Part shown: positions 1-12,934 of the stretch, in pieces
How positions within the stretch are numbered: the first letter of the stretch is position 1
How the letters are laid out: each line of letters starts with the position of its first letter
Assembly (NCBI GenBank): GCA_021018815.1
Contig: JAITYX010000012.1
Span: 3,273,001-3,337,000 of the forward strand
DNA from: Talinum fruticosum
Taxonomy: Eukaryota > Streptophyta > Magnoliopsida > Caryophyllales > Talinaceae
DNA: 64,000 nt
Reading direction: 5' to 3'
The notes under the pieces: model-generated
Told to the model about the DNA's origin: nothing
The model's database searches: none
Seen by the model: the letters and a program-made list of their open reading frames with translations, nothing else
Program-made: the position numbers and the translations under genes

Positions 1-803
1 GATTTTACACATGAATCATCATATAATCACCAGGTTGTGTTAGCTCTGCAGCACAGAAAAAAAAAAGGCCCCACTATGGTGACTTAACTACTTACTGGAA
101 GCCGCAATCTCAGATGTTCACATGCCAAAGAGGTTAAATTATAATGCAACGACAGTTAAATATGCAATTATTCAACGTATGAACACAAATCATATGCAAA
201 TTAATCCAACAAAATCAGGCATGAAGATAGAAATATGAGGGAGGGAAAAATTGCAAAAATCCAAAAAAAGGCATGAGGTATTGCTTGTTTGTAAATAGTA
301 GCTAGCCCTAGAAATGACAGAAATCCAAAAATCAGGCATGAGGTCTTAAAATCTCGAACAATTTGAGAACGAAGAGGAAGGGGGAGGGTGGAGACTTCCG
401 AAATTGAACTCAAAAGTTTCAGATCGAAGAGGAAGGGGAGCGAGAGACTTGTAATTTTAGATTGAGAGTAAGGGGCAGGGGAAACTTACTGTCAAAAACC
501 CCGTCACTCGGTGTTGTCATCAGCCCTTAGAGTGAGTTTAGAGACAAAGAGTCGTGGTGACAAACCTAGAAAACCTCAAAAATGGGATTCAGATCGAGAG
601 GGAAGAGGGACGGAGGGAGGGCCCAAAAATTACCTTGAACGACGATGCTCGTCATCGGCTGCAACTCAGAATGGGTTTAGCAAGATAGAGTCGGGGTGGC
701 GATCTGCAAACCCTCAAAAATAAGATTCAAATGAGATGGCGGGAGGGAGGGAGGAGGAAGAGAGAGACTCGCCCCGGAGTCCCCCGCCACTAGAGTCATC
801 GAC
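1..803. other. Left flank: probable interior of a CACTA element
   Basis: No intact gene is visible. This stretch would be continuous with 28211-28570 once the element at 804-28210 is removed, and 28211-28570 ends in a CACTA-type terminus, so the stretch is probably the inside of that transposon. On the minus strand, 360-800 is pyrimidine-rich with short gene-like exon and donor-like pieces, which suggests captured gene sequence, but no protein family is recognisable. The assignment is inference from continuity. Confidence 0.4.
360..800. repeat. Degenerate tandem repeats, purine-rich
   Basis: Blocks around 419, 588 and 727 begin with a CAGATCGA-like start followed by GAGG-rich sequence. Blocks at about 548-590 and 687-733 match closely with a spacing near 139 bp. 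The copies are diverged. Confidence 0.5.
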
Positions 804-2644
804 TATAGACACCTAAAAAGTGTCATCCCTTTCCTATTTTATTTATTTGTTAGCCCGGTGATAAAATCCCAGTCATGTTTGCGGATTCGGATCATGGTCG
901 GAGTCCGATTAGCGTGACGAAAGCCGGTGAATCGCGAAAAACCCCTTAGCACCACAAAAATTAGCCATCTTTGCTTTGGGCCGACCCACAAACCCATTTT
1001 CTTTCGGATAGACCAAGCCCGGGTCGGGCTCCCAATCAAGAAACACAAACCCGCACAAAAAATAAAACCTACCAAAAATAGAAACTTGTCAAAAATAGAA
1101 AGTTTTCAAAAATAGAAAGTTTCCAAAATGGAAGTTACTTGACCGATGTTGGTCACATCCATTCTACGCAAAAATGCATCATTTCACTCTTTCACTCAGT
1201 TACCAAGCAAGGCACGTAACACAAGACCGTCGTGTTTTTAGTCTCAATTTGCCAAAACCCCGTGTTTTGTTTCTAGAGGTCATTTAAAGCACGGAACCCC
1301 GGGAACTTCCACACGATGTCATTGCTTGACGGACGCTACCTTCTTGACGCCCTTCATGGGATTTTCGATTCAAGAGGATGTTATCCTGTTTTTCCCTCAC
1401 TTTGGTAGAGTTCATTAACCTACCTACATGTTGCTGAAATTAGGCTAAGAGCTATTGAATGTTATATCGGTATTATAATCTCTTGGCTTATTTTCAGCTA
1501 ATTATTACTCCATAAAGCTTGTCACCATTCTCCTACGCTACTCTACTTCCACAAATTCCACAAAAAGCCTTTTTCGGTTTTGTTCATCCCCGTCATGCTT
1601 CCGGATCCGTTCGCCATGCAAGATCGGAAGGTGGGACAACCTCAGGCGCACATTTCATGCTCAATCCCGATTACGCTTTATTTAATTTATGTTTTTTATT
1701 GCTTTCCGTATTATGGACGAAGATGTAATCATTTTTAATTCTCCCCGCCTGCTGTAATTTTTTATTTCCTTTCTCGCTTTCTTTTCGCTTTCCTTTATTT
1801 GCGTTCTTTTACTACTTTCATATCTCGCTATTTATCGCTTTCTTCGGATGTTGTGTGCTTGCCTGTTTTAACACATTTCTTTAACTCATATCTCAAATTA
1901 GTAAAGGTTGTTCTGTTGAAGGGCGGAACGAAAGGGCTTATCTCGCACATTTCGTACCTTCGCCCGGGATCTAGATTCTCGGTTCTAGACCGATGGAGTC
2001 ATTTTTAAACCACTTTTAAGCTTCGTCTTTTCATACTTAGATTGGAAGAGTATTATTTTTATTTTTGTTAGTTTTTATTCTTAAAACCGACTGGCGACTC
2101 CATGTTTTGTATTTTATTTCTCCTAATTGTTTCTCAGTATTTCTAATTTAAAAGATGAAAAAATTTATATTACTTTTTGCCAGCCGAGGCTATAGGATCG
2201 AGACTCGCTTCTCAATCTCGACCTCATGATCGGTGTCGGTCATCGGTCGATGCTGGCTCTCGCCGACACGAAGCTAGTAACTCGGGCTTGGCTTTGGATC
2301 CAAACCGGTTTATCACCTTTGGCCCAAAAGCCTTGCAACAAAATGCTAATTTTATTTTTCTGTTTTCTTGAATTATGAAATAATATCCCGAGACTTCTAA
2401 ATTAATTTCTAAAATAAAGGTTTAATAAAATCGTCAATCATCACTTAACTTAAACTGTTTTAAATTAAATTATGAAAATTAGAAATCTCAATAAGAGATA
2501 CACCCCCATTTTCCAAATGAACTTTTAAAATTCATCTTTCAAAAGAATCATTTTCAAATCAAAGCGAACGATACCCGACATTCGTGGGGAAGCTCGACCC
2601 CAATCTAGTGCCCTCTACGGAGGGGATGGGTCATGATTCCTACG
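804..2644 (+). repeat. 5' LTR of the gag-only Ogre/Tat-like element
   Basis: It aligns from its first base with the split 3' LTR (15954-16286 plus 26601-28210). It lacks about 105 bp that the 3' copy has near 26890-26990, including that copy's TATA box. It ends in CCTACG just before the primer binding site. Confidence 0.8.
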
Positions 2645-2645
2645 T

Positions 2646-2663
2646 TGGCAACTCCACTGGGGA
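2646..2663 (+). other. Primer binding site (tRNA-primed)
   Basis: TGGCAACTCCACTGGGGA lies 1 bp after the LTR end. The same position in the second element (18286-18303) has TGGTGACTCCATTGGGGA. The TGG start complements a tRNA CCA end. I believe this type is typical of Ogre/Tat elements, but the exact tRNA was not verified. Confidence 0.7.
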
Positions 2664-3279
2664 TTGTATCACTTATTAAGAGAATGAAACTTGAAAGTTT
2701 TTGTTGTGAGTTTTCGTAATGTGTTTTGTATTAAGCATATTGCATTTAGGCAGCCTCGAACATAATTGCTTTTTAATTTCGACCATTAGGCTTCATCCTT
2801 AAGAACATCTTTTGGAGGAGGTTTGAACTGCTAACCTGGACGGGCCAAGCTAGGCTTGCTTGTCAAGGAGGTGGTACCTCTTCCCTCATAGCATGCTCAT
2901 TTGGTTTACCAAGAGGCAAGGAGAATTCATACATTTCCTGTCGTGCACCCCACGGAGGACTAAATTCTCGGACTGTGAGACACCATGTATCATACCTATA
3001 TTTATCCCTCTTTTTATCATAGAACTTTGATAGTCTAGGTTGTGCCCCTTCTTCATTTTCATGCTCAAATGAATGTGGTTGTTTTTAGCATTTAACTCTT
3101 TTCTTGTGAGCCTAGTAGTTTAGATTAGGTTTCTTAAATAATCCTTGCATGGTTCCAAAAATAAAAATAAAATAATGAATCTTTTCGGTTGGTCCAATTT
3201 GTGCATTTTAGCCAATAGTCCAAAATTACTGTCCCCTTTTAAGTCAATCCAATAATTGCATTTTTTAATTGCATTAGCG

Positions 3280-3720
3280 AAAAATAAATTTCATCTCAAA
3301 TTAGGTGAGTCCATTCTTGCATTTGGCCAAAAATAAAATTCATCTCAAATTAGGTGAGTCCAATTTTTCTTCTCATTTTGCATTAGCCAAAACTAAATTC
3401 ATCTCAAATAGATGAGTCCATTTATGCATTAGCAAAATTTTAAATTCATCTTTGATTAAGAGAGTTCTTTGTTTGCATTTAGCCAAATTAAAATTCATCT
3501 CAATTAAAGTGAGTCCATTCATTTTATTTTTGCATTAGCTAAAATTAAATTCATCTCAAATTAGGTGAGTCTTTGTTTGCATTAGCCAAAGTAAAATTCA
3601 TCCCTAATTAGGAGAGTCTTTGTTTGCATTAGCCAAATTAAACTCATCTCAAATTAGGAGAGTCTTTGTTTACATCAAATTCATCCCAATTTAAGAGACT
3701 CCATTTGCATCATTGCATAT
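3280..3720 (+). repeat. Leader repeats with splice-donor-like cores
   Basis: Roughly eight diverged units of 45-60 bp contain CATCTCAAATTAGGTGAGTC followed by TTTGCATTAGCCAA. Exact AGGTGAGT occurs at 3303, 3352 and 3563. The homologous array in the second element is at 18940-19500. It lies between the primer binding site and gag. Confidence 0.75.
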
Positions 3721-4071
3721 CATTTTGGTCTAATTGGCATTCCTTTATGTGCATCCAAATAAAAGAGCATATCATTTTCTTTTATATTAGGATCGATCAT
3801 TCCTCGGGTCAAGCACTTAAGCCCCATCTCCCTAAAAACGTTTCCACAAGCTAGTCCTGAGCATTACTCTTTTAGGATCAGCAGGATAGGGAATCCAACA
3901 CAAATCGGGAATTCTAGCACGAATAGGTTAGGAAATAAGAAGTTTAATTCAACACCGATACCGATCGACACCTATACATCCCATATCAATACGTACTACA
4001 CCGAGTACGTTCAACACCTTTACTAGTAACACCAGTATGCCACCCAAGGTCAAAGTATAACCTTCCTTCAA

Positions 4072-4925
4072 AATGGCCAACAAGCCAGAACAAACTCCCA
4101 TCATAACCTTGTTTAACGAGTCTACTACAAAGATAGAAGCTCGGATTGAGGCCCAAGATAAGAAGATTGAGTCAATAGAAGAAACCCTTGACCTCATACT
4201 CAAAGAAGCTGGAGAAGAAATCAAAAGAGGAAGAATCTCAATCTAAACCTTAGCCCAAGCCTTAATTTGATCCACGAATAGATCGAATACGGAAGGTCTG
4301 CTTAAGTCATTAATGTTTAATGACTACTATTTCGCCAAAGGATTCGAGTTCAATCCCTAAAGGCAAGTTGCTCCCAAAATTCACTATGCCCGACATCATG
4401 TTCCACGGGACTAAGAACCCTAACCACCTCATGAGGAACTTTGTAGGAGCAATGACTCGAAAAATGTATTGGAGGACACATACCATGTCATCTTCCCATG
4501 GACGTTTGACAAAGACGACATGAAGTGGTATAATGCTATCGACCCACACAAGGTCACAAGCCGGCGGGATCTTTGCAGGAAGTTCTTACATCAATACTCC
4601 TACAATACTGATATATCGGTCACTCTTCAAGACTTGGAGCTAATCAAGCAAGGAGACGACGAGAGGTTTAATAACTTCTTCACTCGCTGGAGGGCAAAGG
4701 CCGCCTACTTGGTAGATTGACCTTATAAAGGATCGAGTTAGATTAATCATCAAAAACCCGAAACCTACACACCATCAGCACTTGAAGTTTTTACCTTTCA
4801 TGGACTTCAAAACACTCCAAGATGTTTTCATGCTTATAGAAGAGGAGCAAGTCATCCACAAAAGCCTCAACCTGGTAGAAGATCATCCAATAAGCCCATT
4901 ACTCATCAAGGATGCTAATAAAGTG
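4072..4925 (+). pseudogene. gag: Broken gag of the Ogre/Tat-like element
   Basis: Gag would form the virus-like particle. An ATG at 4072 opens a charged N-terminal part (MANKPEQTPI...), which stops at about 4245. The main gag domain resumes near 4320 with LPKFTMPDIMFHG, shifts frame near 4469 to PWTFDKDDMKWYNAIDP, then shows the clade-typical QYSYNTDISVTL and RWRAKAA stretches. After a stop at 4720 the homology continues to a LPFMDFKTLQDV-like segment and an IEEEQ stretch near 4850. This order matches Ogre/Tat gag proteins. At least two frameshifts and two stops make it non-functional. No pol genes follow: the CACTA element begins at 4999 and the sequence after it is already 3' untranslated. 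Confidence 0.85.
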
Positions 4926-5019
4926 TGCATTTTCCTTTCATATTCGTTCTAAGTCTATTTCCTTTTCTTGTTTTCCGAAAAAAACCAAATTAGTATTCCA
5001 CTACAAAAATGCAAGTAAA

Positions 5020-5383
5020 TACGAAGGCCGGTGTCCGACGAGTCACCAACCCATCGGACAACCGGACGACATTTAATACGACAACCGACGATGAAAAGGT
5101 TTTTTTATTAGTATTGTTCACCGACGAGTTTTGCATCAAGATCCGACCGACCTGTTGAACTAGATACAAAAATCGTTGGTGAACAGTGGCCAAAAAAATT
5201 TGCGAGACTCTTGTAAATTTTGTCGGAAACGTGCCAAAAGGGCACTCGTAGTCCGACGGGATACTCAACGGAACCCGTCGAACAAATGTGACTTGTGTCA
5301 CTTCCTTGACACCGTGTCACAGCTTTTGTTAGAGGACAACAATTAGCTTGTTGTCCTTCGGGTTCCATCTCGGGACCCCGTCA
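5020..5383. repeat. CACTA left subterminal repeats, outer part
   Basis: Copies of GTCCGACGGG and its reverse complement occur at about 5023, 5048, 5251 and 5272. In En/Spm, such subterminal motifs bind the TnpA-type protein. The array continues at 6832-7040 beyond the inserted solo LTR. Confidence 0.8.
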
Positions 5384-6831
5384 TAAAGGTTTGCTCCTGG
5401 AGAGTCTAAGTCACCCTAGAGGGGTGAATAGGGTGATTAGGAAATTTGAACGAACTTAGAAACTTTTTGCTTGGAAAAAGATAAACAGCTGATTCCGAGT
5501 CTAGATTGGACTCGGAAAAGTACACACTCATAATTACGTGGAAACCCTCCTAGGGAAAAAACCACAGACAAGTACTAATCTAAGCACAAATTCAAATCCA
5601 CTATTTTGAATCCTCAAAATACAACGGACTCACTCTACCGAATTGCTCCCTTAGACAATTCCTTACAATGTTTTCCTAGACTCAAAACTTTCCTTATGTG
5701 ATCTATTACTTCCTAACCGAGATAACCTTTATAGTTAGGGACAAATGAGCCGAGTTAACCCTTACACCTCGGTCAAGGGGCCTTACTTAGAAAGTAAGAA
5801 GAAGTATGTAACCGATTACAAGACTTTACAGCTCGAGAAAATAATAATTACAAACTAGGAGTTATAAATTGAAGATTGAATATGAAAACAATGACTTTTG
5901 CTTAAGTAATGTATTTCAATGAATAGTTCCAACAATCGATTCAACAATCTTCATGTCTTGTGAAATGACTTCTATTTATAGATGACCAAGCGAGTGACTG
6001 TTGTGTCTTGGTTCCGAACGAAGTCTTTACTCGACCGTTGTAATGACTCTTCTAAGTCACTCGAAAAGATTCGTTGGAGTGTGAACGTTGTGTAACAGCT
6101 TTTGGCTCCAAAAGGTACTCTAGTCAACTGGTGATGTCCGAAAGCGAGGTGGAAACCACCGTTGAGCTTAGCGTTGGAGTTTTCCAGCTTTGGAAACCGA
6201 CAACCCCGACATGGTGTGTGGGCACTTGTTCGAAGTAGATAAAGCTATTGTCCGCTCATGATTGACGACTAGAAGCCGGCTATTTTTGTTATTCAAAAAT
6301 GAGATAACCTCGTTTGGATAACCTACAAAAGTAAACCACTTTGGTTCTTAAAGTATAAAATAATTTGGTCCAAAATTAGGCCTAGAACAGTGGAATTTTC
6401 CGAGTCTAATATTCAATATACTCAAATTCCATCAAAGTCAATCCTAAGAAAGATCAATTCGGAAAGAGTAGAATCATCAGATTATAAAGACTTGATCCGG
6501 ACAAATAATTCTCAAACAAACAAACTGACTTAGAAAGAGGAATTAACACTATAATTAATTTTGCGTTGTAGTAAGAACTTAGAATAAAAGTGTGAGAGAA
6601 ATTATTTGAACATGCGATAGATCCGAGTGATGTCTAGGTGACTTAGAAACATCAATGTGACAGATATATAAGAATGTATTTTCCGAGTCGATCGGAAACG
6701 AATGAAAACTTATACGGAGAGTTTCTATTACACTCGGAATGACTTGAAATCAAAACTTAGGAGATATGAGGCTTATACACGAGTCTTCATATAATACTCG
6801 GAATGTCTTAGAGTTAGAATCCGAGTCTTCA
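5384..6831 (-). mobile_element. Solo LTR of a Sirevirus-type copia element
   Basis: It reads on the minus strand and matches the LTR at 48561-50037 end to end. Its plus-strand left end, near GTTTGCTCCTGGAG, corresponds to that LTR's 3' end, and its right end CCGAGTCTTCA (6831) to that LTR's start TGAAGACTC. The flanking 5-mers CGTCA (5379-5383) and CGTCG (6832-6836) are a near-perfect target duplication. Removing it restores an uninterrupted CCGTCGGACAAC subterminal motif of the CACTA element. No internal domain is present, so it is a solo LTR left by LTR-LTR recombination. Confidence 0.9.
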
Positions 6832-7040
6832 CGTCGGACAACAGAACCTGTTTATCCTCCTTGGAAAAGCGAAAGCTTTACCAAAGGGGTGCAGAAAAGA
6901 TCGTTGTCCGACGGGTTCCATCGGAAACCCGTCGGACAACGGACCCATTTTTGTCCCCTCGGGGACGAAACTGTTAGCTTTTCGCAAGGGGTAGCAGAAA
7001 TAGGCTGTTGTCCGACGGGTTTCCCGATGGAGCCCATTAG
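6832..7040. repeat. CACTA left subterminal repeats, inner part
   Basis: Inverted and direct copies of TTGTCCGACGGG / CCCGTCGGACAA occur at about 6832, 6904, 6929 and 7012. A related AAAGCTTT/AAGCTTTTCG segment is also repeated. Confidence 0.8.
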
Positions 7041-7118
7041 ACAACAGATCTGTTTTGTCCTCTTTCATAATTATTTTCAACATGGGCATTGATTTGATTT
7101 CGATGAACCGACATCTCC

Positions 7119-7126
7119 TATATAAA
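7119..7126 (+). promoter_or_regulatory. TATA box of the CACTA transposase transcription unit
   Basis: TATATAAA lies just inside the left subterminal array, upstream of a short leader (about 7150-7310). A donor-like GGTAATTAACG near 7310 could start the large first intron. The position matches the known En/Spm promoter layout. Confidence 0.6.
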
Positions 7127-7310
7127 CAAGGCTTGATTCATTTGGAATGCTGAAGGTGAAAATTGAAAGCATTTTCGTTCACTTTTATTATCAAATTAAA
7201 TTGTGAATTTTTCGCGGAATCGACCGCGTGTGTCATCCGTTGAAAGCCGCCTAGACCCGCCACCGAAGCTAGTGTTCGTGCCTTGGAACCACTTTTACAA
7301 CAAATTCGGT

Positions 7311-7660
7311 AATTAACGTTAGTACATAAATGAGTGATAATGATGTTTTTAATAGTTTTGATAGTTATTTATTTATATTAAAAAATAGAAAATACTAGTT
7401 TATGTTTCTGTGATATATTAGGATAATAATATTATAATGATGTTATTGTGAGTAAAATTTGAGAGGGTGATATATAATAAATTTGCGAATTCAGATAATT
7501 ACAAATTAGTATGAATTTGTGATGATATTTTCATCATGATATCACTAAATAATTTAAAACTTAGTTGAAATTTGTGATATTTATATATGAATAAAAGTTA
7601 TTTAAATTTGTGTAATTGTAATTGTATATTAAATAATAATGAGTTATGCCGAAATTTGTG

Positions 7661-7707
<47 letters not shown>

Positions 7708-8117
7708 AATATATTAATATGTAGATAACCCAATTTTATGTTTATTAAGTTTTTTTATATTAGAACTCAACGTCTTATTAAATTTATTCATGTTGTTGTT
7801 ATTTAGATCTAGCACTTTATAAAAACTGACAAAATAACTCTATACATATATTTTTACATGGGTGAGTCATCCATCCAAACTCAACAAGTTGTAACTGTAG
7901 CCTAATTATAGAAACTTTCAAGAAATATTATTATGCCAGTCATTTTATACAATACATCCATTATAAGAATTTTTATTTGAGTCTCCAACAATTAAAATAT
8001 AACTAAAAAAAGAAGACAAATTACAAAGATCGAAACATGAAAAGAAAAATAACACTACATATATACTAAAAAGAAAAAAACACTACATATACACTAAGTA
8101 CGTTGTTGTTGTTGTTG

Positions 8118-8196
<79 letters not shown>

Positions 8197-8675
8197 AAGT
8201 GTACCATTATAATATTAATAGATTTTTGTTGATGTTTTGATAATGTCATTGACGATGGATTATATATATAATGAGAATAAAGATAAAATAAATTAAAGTA
8301 AAATAATTTTCAATATGAAAAATAATGTTATAATAATAAAAGGTAAAAAATATTTGAATGAAAGGACAAAGAAAAAATAGTGAAACAATATTTGAAATCT
8401 TTATATCTATAATTAGATATTAATAATTATATTTATTTTTATTTCAACTATGTAGGAAAGATTATTATTATATTATTATTGAACAAAATAATAGATGGTG
8501 AAATTAATAACATGCGTACGTATATTATAAGAAAATTTGAAGAAATATTATTGTGCCAGTCATTTTATATAATACCTCCATTATAAGAATATTTATTTGA
8601 ATCTCCAACAATTAAAAACATAACAGAGAAAAAAAAAAAGACAAAATAACACAAGATATACAGTAAAGACGAAAA

Positions 8676-8723
<48 letters not shown>

Positions 8724-8950
8724 GCAATTATAATATTGATGATGCTTTTATTGATGTTTTCATAATGTTTATTTTTATTTCAATAAAGTGTAAACAACAG
8801 TGAAATAATAAAGTGTGCAATTAGATATTATTAATTGTATTTATTTTTATTTGAACTGTATAGGAGAGATTATTATTATTATTATATTATTATTGACCAA
8901 AATAATAAATGGTGAAATTAACAGACGTTCGTATACAACTACATAGTAAT
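7311..8950 (+). other. Probable long AT-rich first intron with microsatellites and an internal duplication
   Basis: No coding signal. It contains (TA)n at 7663-7703, (GTT)n(ATT)n at 8103-8192 and (ATT)n at 8675-8722. Sequence at 7918-8060 recurs at 8538-8650, and 8451-8525 recurs at 8861-8930, so a segment of a few hundred bp was duplicated and then diverged. Intron status is inferred from its place between the leader and the transposase. Confidence 0.55.
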
Positions 8951-8951
8951 T

Positions 8952-9362
8952 GAAGGCCTATTACATCGACAATGAATGTATAAGAGGAGAAGTCTTCTTG
9001 GTGGAATAAGTAGAGAGTGGTTAGATAGAGTAGATGAATTTGATAATTATGCGAAAAGTCAACGAGGATTACATAATAAGTGGACAAGTATAGATGTCCG
9101 TGCAAGAAGTGTAGGAATATGATTTATCAAAATTCTTATGTTGTGAAACAACATCTGTATAAAAAGGGTTTTATGTCGGGCTACTCGGTACTTGGACAAG
9201 CCATGGGAAAGTAGACGGTCAACAATTTCACTGGTCAAAGTACTGCACATGCTGTGTACACTAATTACGGTGATGTGAGTTATACCTCTTACAATGACAT
9301 ATATCATCAAGGGAGCGAGGAGGGTATTGTAGATGTTTATGGTCGAAATTATCATTATGATG

Positions 9363-9415
<53 letters not shown>

Positions 9416-12400
9416 CATGATGACAATTGTATGCAAAATATGATCAATGATATAATGATAAGAGGGAACTAAGTGAACGTAAGATTCCCCAAATCCAAAT
9501 GCTGAAATGTTTTACAATATGCTTCAAGCTGCCCAACAACCTTTGTATGATGGGGGAAATATGTCCGAACTTGAGGCCCGCGTCCGATTATTAAGCCTAA
9601 AAGCAACTCATAACATTTCTAATAGTTGTATGTATAATATGCTTGGCATATTAACGAATGCATGTCCCCAAGGTAGTAGGATTCCAAAGAAATACAATCA
9701 TTTGAAGAGAAAAGTGAAAGAATTAGACTTGGATGTTCACGAAATTGATCTGTTGCCCGAAGGGTTATATGTTGTATTATAAAGATGATGCAAACCCGGA
9801 GTGTTGCAAGTTGTGTGGGCATGACAAACGAAAATCGAGGAAGTCTAATTCTCGGAATAAAAAGGAACATCATATGCAAAGATACATTACTTATCTTTAA
9901 TTCCAAGACTCCAAAGATCGTATGCTTCTAGTACCACTCGCAAAGCATATGAGATGGCACAATGAGCATGTTAAAGATCCTAATGTCCTATGTCATCGTT
10001 CGGACGGTCTTGCATGGAAGGATTTTGACTCAAAACACACCGACTTTGTGGCAGGCGCTCGGAATGTGCGACTAGGGTTGTGTGGTGATGGTTTCACCCC
10101 GTTCTCAATGGCAAAGAGATCGTACTCTGTATGGCCGGTTGTTGTTACACCTTACAACCTGCCGCCGAGATGTGCATGACCATTCCGTATATGTTTTTAA
10201 CATGTGTCATCCTAGGTCCAACAAATCCTAAGAATAGGATTAATGTTTACGTACAACCGTTGATAGATGAATTAAAAATGTTATGGGTTGGGGTAGAGAC
10301 ATATGACATATCTATTTGACAAAATTTTCAAATGCGAGTCGCAATAATGTGGACTATCAATGACTTTCCAAGCATATGGAATGTTATTTGGATGGAGTAC
10401 ACATGGTCTACCGGCATGTCGGGTTTATGTGCATGAACAACCTGCCTTACAATTACAATATGGGCGAAAACCATCATGGTTTGATTGTCATCGCTGATTC
10501 TTACCACATAACCATTCATACAGGAGTAACAAGTCGGCGTTTCGAAAAGGCATTGTTGTTCGAGGAGGTCCTCCTAAACGGGCCACTAGGTAAGACTTGT
10601 ACACTTTGTTATCAAATTCTCTTAAAGTGACTAACTGTGTTCATTTTCAAATTCTAGGATTTCAAGAGAATGAACATAATTAGACAAAACAGAGTATATT
10701 TTGGGAATTAACTTACTGGAAAGATCTCCGATTACGTCACAACCTAGATGTGATGCACATTGAGAAGAATGTTTCTAAAAACATTATCAATACAGTGATG
10801 GATGTGCCAGGTAAAGCAAAAGACGACATCAAAGCACGTATGGACATGGCAGTACTTCATAGTAGAGAGGAGTTGAATTTGTTAGGTGGAATGTCGGAAG
10901 GTCGAACCCGAAAGCCAAAAGCAAAGTTTGCATTGTCCTTAGATCAAAGAAGAGCCATTTGTGAATGGCTCGACAGGTTAAGTTACCCGATGGTTACAAC
11001 TCTAATGTGGGCAATTGGGTTGACCCATGTAATACTAAGTTGCAGAACATGAAAAGCCATGACCATCATGTTTTTTAAAAATCTTCTTCTTATGGCATTT
11101 GCTCGCACTTCCGGAAGATGTGTTGGAAACACTTGTTCGGTTAAGTGAGCTCTTCAAAACCTATGTGCTATTGAACTCGAGTTGACATGCTTGAAGAGAT
11201 GCAAAAGAATATAGCCATTATTCTATGTAAGTTAGAAATGATATTCCCCTCCCCCGGGTTTTAGAATGTTATGGAGCATTTACCAATTCATTTGGCGAGA
11301 GGACGCTTTGTTAGGTGGGCCAGTTCAATATTGATGGATGTACCCATTTGAAAGGTACTTTGGCTGGATGAAGCAAGTATCCATGAATAAGGTCTTCCTG
11401 AATCCTCAATGGTAGTAGCATACTTGCAATTTGAAATTAAGCCATTCGCATCACGCTATTTTGAGGTCAACGTGCAACCCATGCGTTCTAGAGCTGGAAG
11501 AAATGAGACAGAACAATAAGATCAATTATATAAATAAACTCTATCCATATTTTGTTATAAGGGAAAACCAGTCGTCAATGTAATGGGAGATACCTTAATG
11601 AACATGAATATGGAGCTGCTCATCTTCACATCTTACTTGATTGTGAGGAAGTTTAGCCTTACTTAATTGTGAGGAAGTTCAACCTTACTTGGAGTAAGTA
11701 CATTTCCTTCTCATTAAGTATGACCGGTGCACCCACTAAATAATATTTTTTATATTTATAATTAACATCAACATTATTTCTTATACTGGATATTTCAAAC
11801 TTCAATTAAGACGAAAACAAATCCACATGCAAGTAATGAGGACGTTGACCAAGCCATTCGGAAAAACTTTGCCACTTGGTTGAAATCTATAGTAAGCATT
11901 TATACTCCCAACAAAAGGTAAAAAATGTACCCAATTCAATATACTCCGAATAAAATAAGGTATTATTTTGTAGGTTACAAGATTCCCAATATTCAACGAT
12001 GAAAGGCAATCTTATTTTATCGACTTAGCTGCTGCTCCTCCGAACTACGTTGAAGTATTTTTGGGATATAAGGTCAAGGACATACGCTTTCACACTCGAG
12101 GCTAGAAATTAAGGTAAGAAAGCGTATAATTGTGGTGTTTGTGTTCAAGGAACTAGGGAAAGTGAACATGTCGGTGGAGATTATTACGGCACCCTTCAAG
12201 AGGTTGTTGGAATTGAATACCCTGGAGAACCAATCAAAAGATGCCTTTTGTTTAATTGTACGTGGTTTGACCTAACCATTCCTCGGGGTTACGATATTCA
12301 AAACTTTCTCATTATCCCGAGGTAAATCACAGTAGACGATATAGAAAGTATGATCCATTCATATTTGTAGATACTGCAACTCAAGTTGTGTACCTTACTT

Positions 12401-12715
12401 GCCTACAACGAGTCCACGGTAAAAATAATTGGTGGGTTGGCTTGTGTAACAAACCTCGTGGTGTACCTGAAATTGAAGAATAATTATCCGTCGCTCATCA
12501 AACGGATACAATGACCAAGGTAAATGTTGATGAGGTCATTGTGACATCGTTAGTAGACAAATCAATTGCACCCGATGTTGTTGAAGTCCCCATAAGCTTT
12601 GCATTCCATGAACAGGGTGAAGAGGGTTTAGAGGAGACCGATAATGATGATGACCAAGATGAGTATGAATGGGAGGATTTAGAGAAGATACTGATGTTGA
12701 TGGAGGAGAGATGAT
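8952..12715 (+). pseudogene. TnpD-like CACTA transposase, decayed
   Basis: This is the DDE-type transposase that would cut and join CACTA ends. Domains in order are: a Transpos_assoc-like start (EWLDRVDEFDNYA, then RCPCKKCRN and VVKQHLYKKGF, about 9005-9180); the TNP2-type core (RVRLLSLKA near 9575; WHNEHVKDP near 9952; LGLCGDGFTPFS near 10075; INVYVQPLIDELK near 10240; MWTINDFPAYGM near 10347); and a spliced part after an intron at about 10589-10658 (LRHNLDVMHIEKNV near 10725). These are followed by DUF4218-like sequence (VMEHLPIHLA near 11270; MVVAYLQFEI near 11410) and DUF4216-like sequence (IRFHTRG near 12080; PFIFVDTATQVVYL near 12358). The acidic C-terminus ends at 12715. Several frameshifts and stops occur (near 9095, 9475, 9772, 10175, 10320 and throughout 11100-12480). 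A poly-Asn tract is inserted at 9362-9414. The start codon is not certain. Confidence 0.9.
9362..9414 (+). repeat. (AAT)n microsatellite inside the transposase
   Basis: About 17 AAT repeats sit in the transposase reading frame and encode a run of asparagines between acidic residues and HDDNCMQN. Family proteins I know lack such a tract here. Confidence 0.9.
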
Positions 12716-12934
12716 AGTGATGATTATGATGACTAGCTACGTCAACTTTCGATGGGAATAATAAATTGTGTTAATTCATAATGGAATTATTTTGTGATTT
12801 ATGTTTTTAAATTTTATTATTATCATGATATTTGAAATTTTATTATTAGACATGTGTAATACGTTCTACATTTTAATTCCGTAATATTTTGTGTTACAAG
12901 TAATCTCTCTCTATGTATTTTGTATATATAGAAA

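Noticed and set aside
3280..3720. Repeat array as a CRISPR
   Set aside because: The units are diverged, there are no unique spacers of constant length, and the array lies in the leader of a plant retrotransposon.
5384..6831. Initially considered part of the CACTA element
   Set aside because: It matches the LTR at 48561-50037 in reverse from end to end and is flanked by a near-perfect 5-bp duplication, so it is a separate insertion.
9059..9436. 125-codon minus-strand frame rich in isoleucine
   Set aside because: Antisense of the transposase and its AAT microsatellite.
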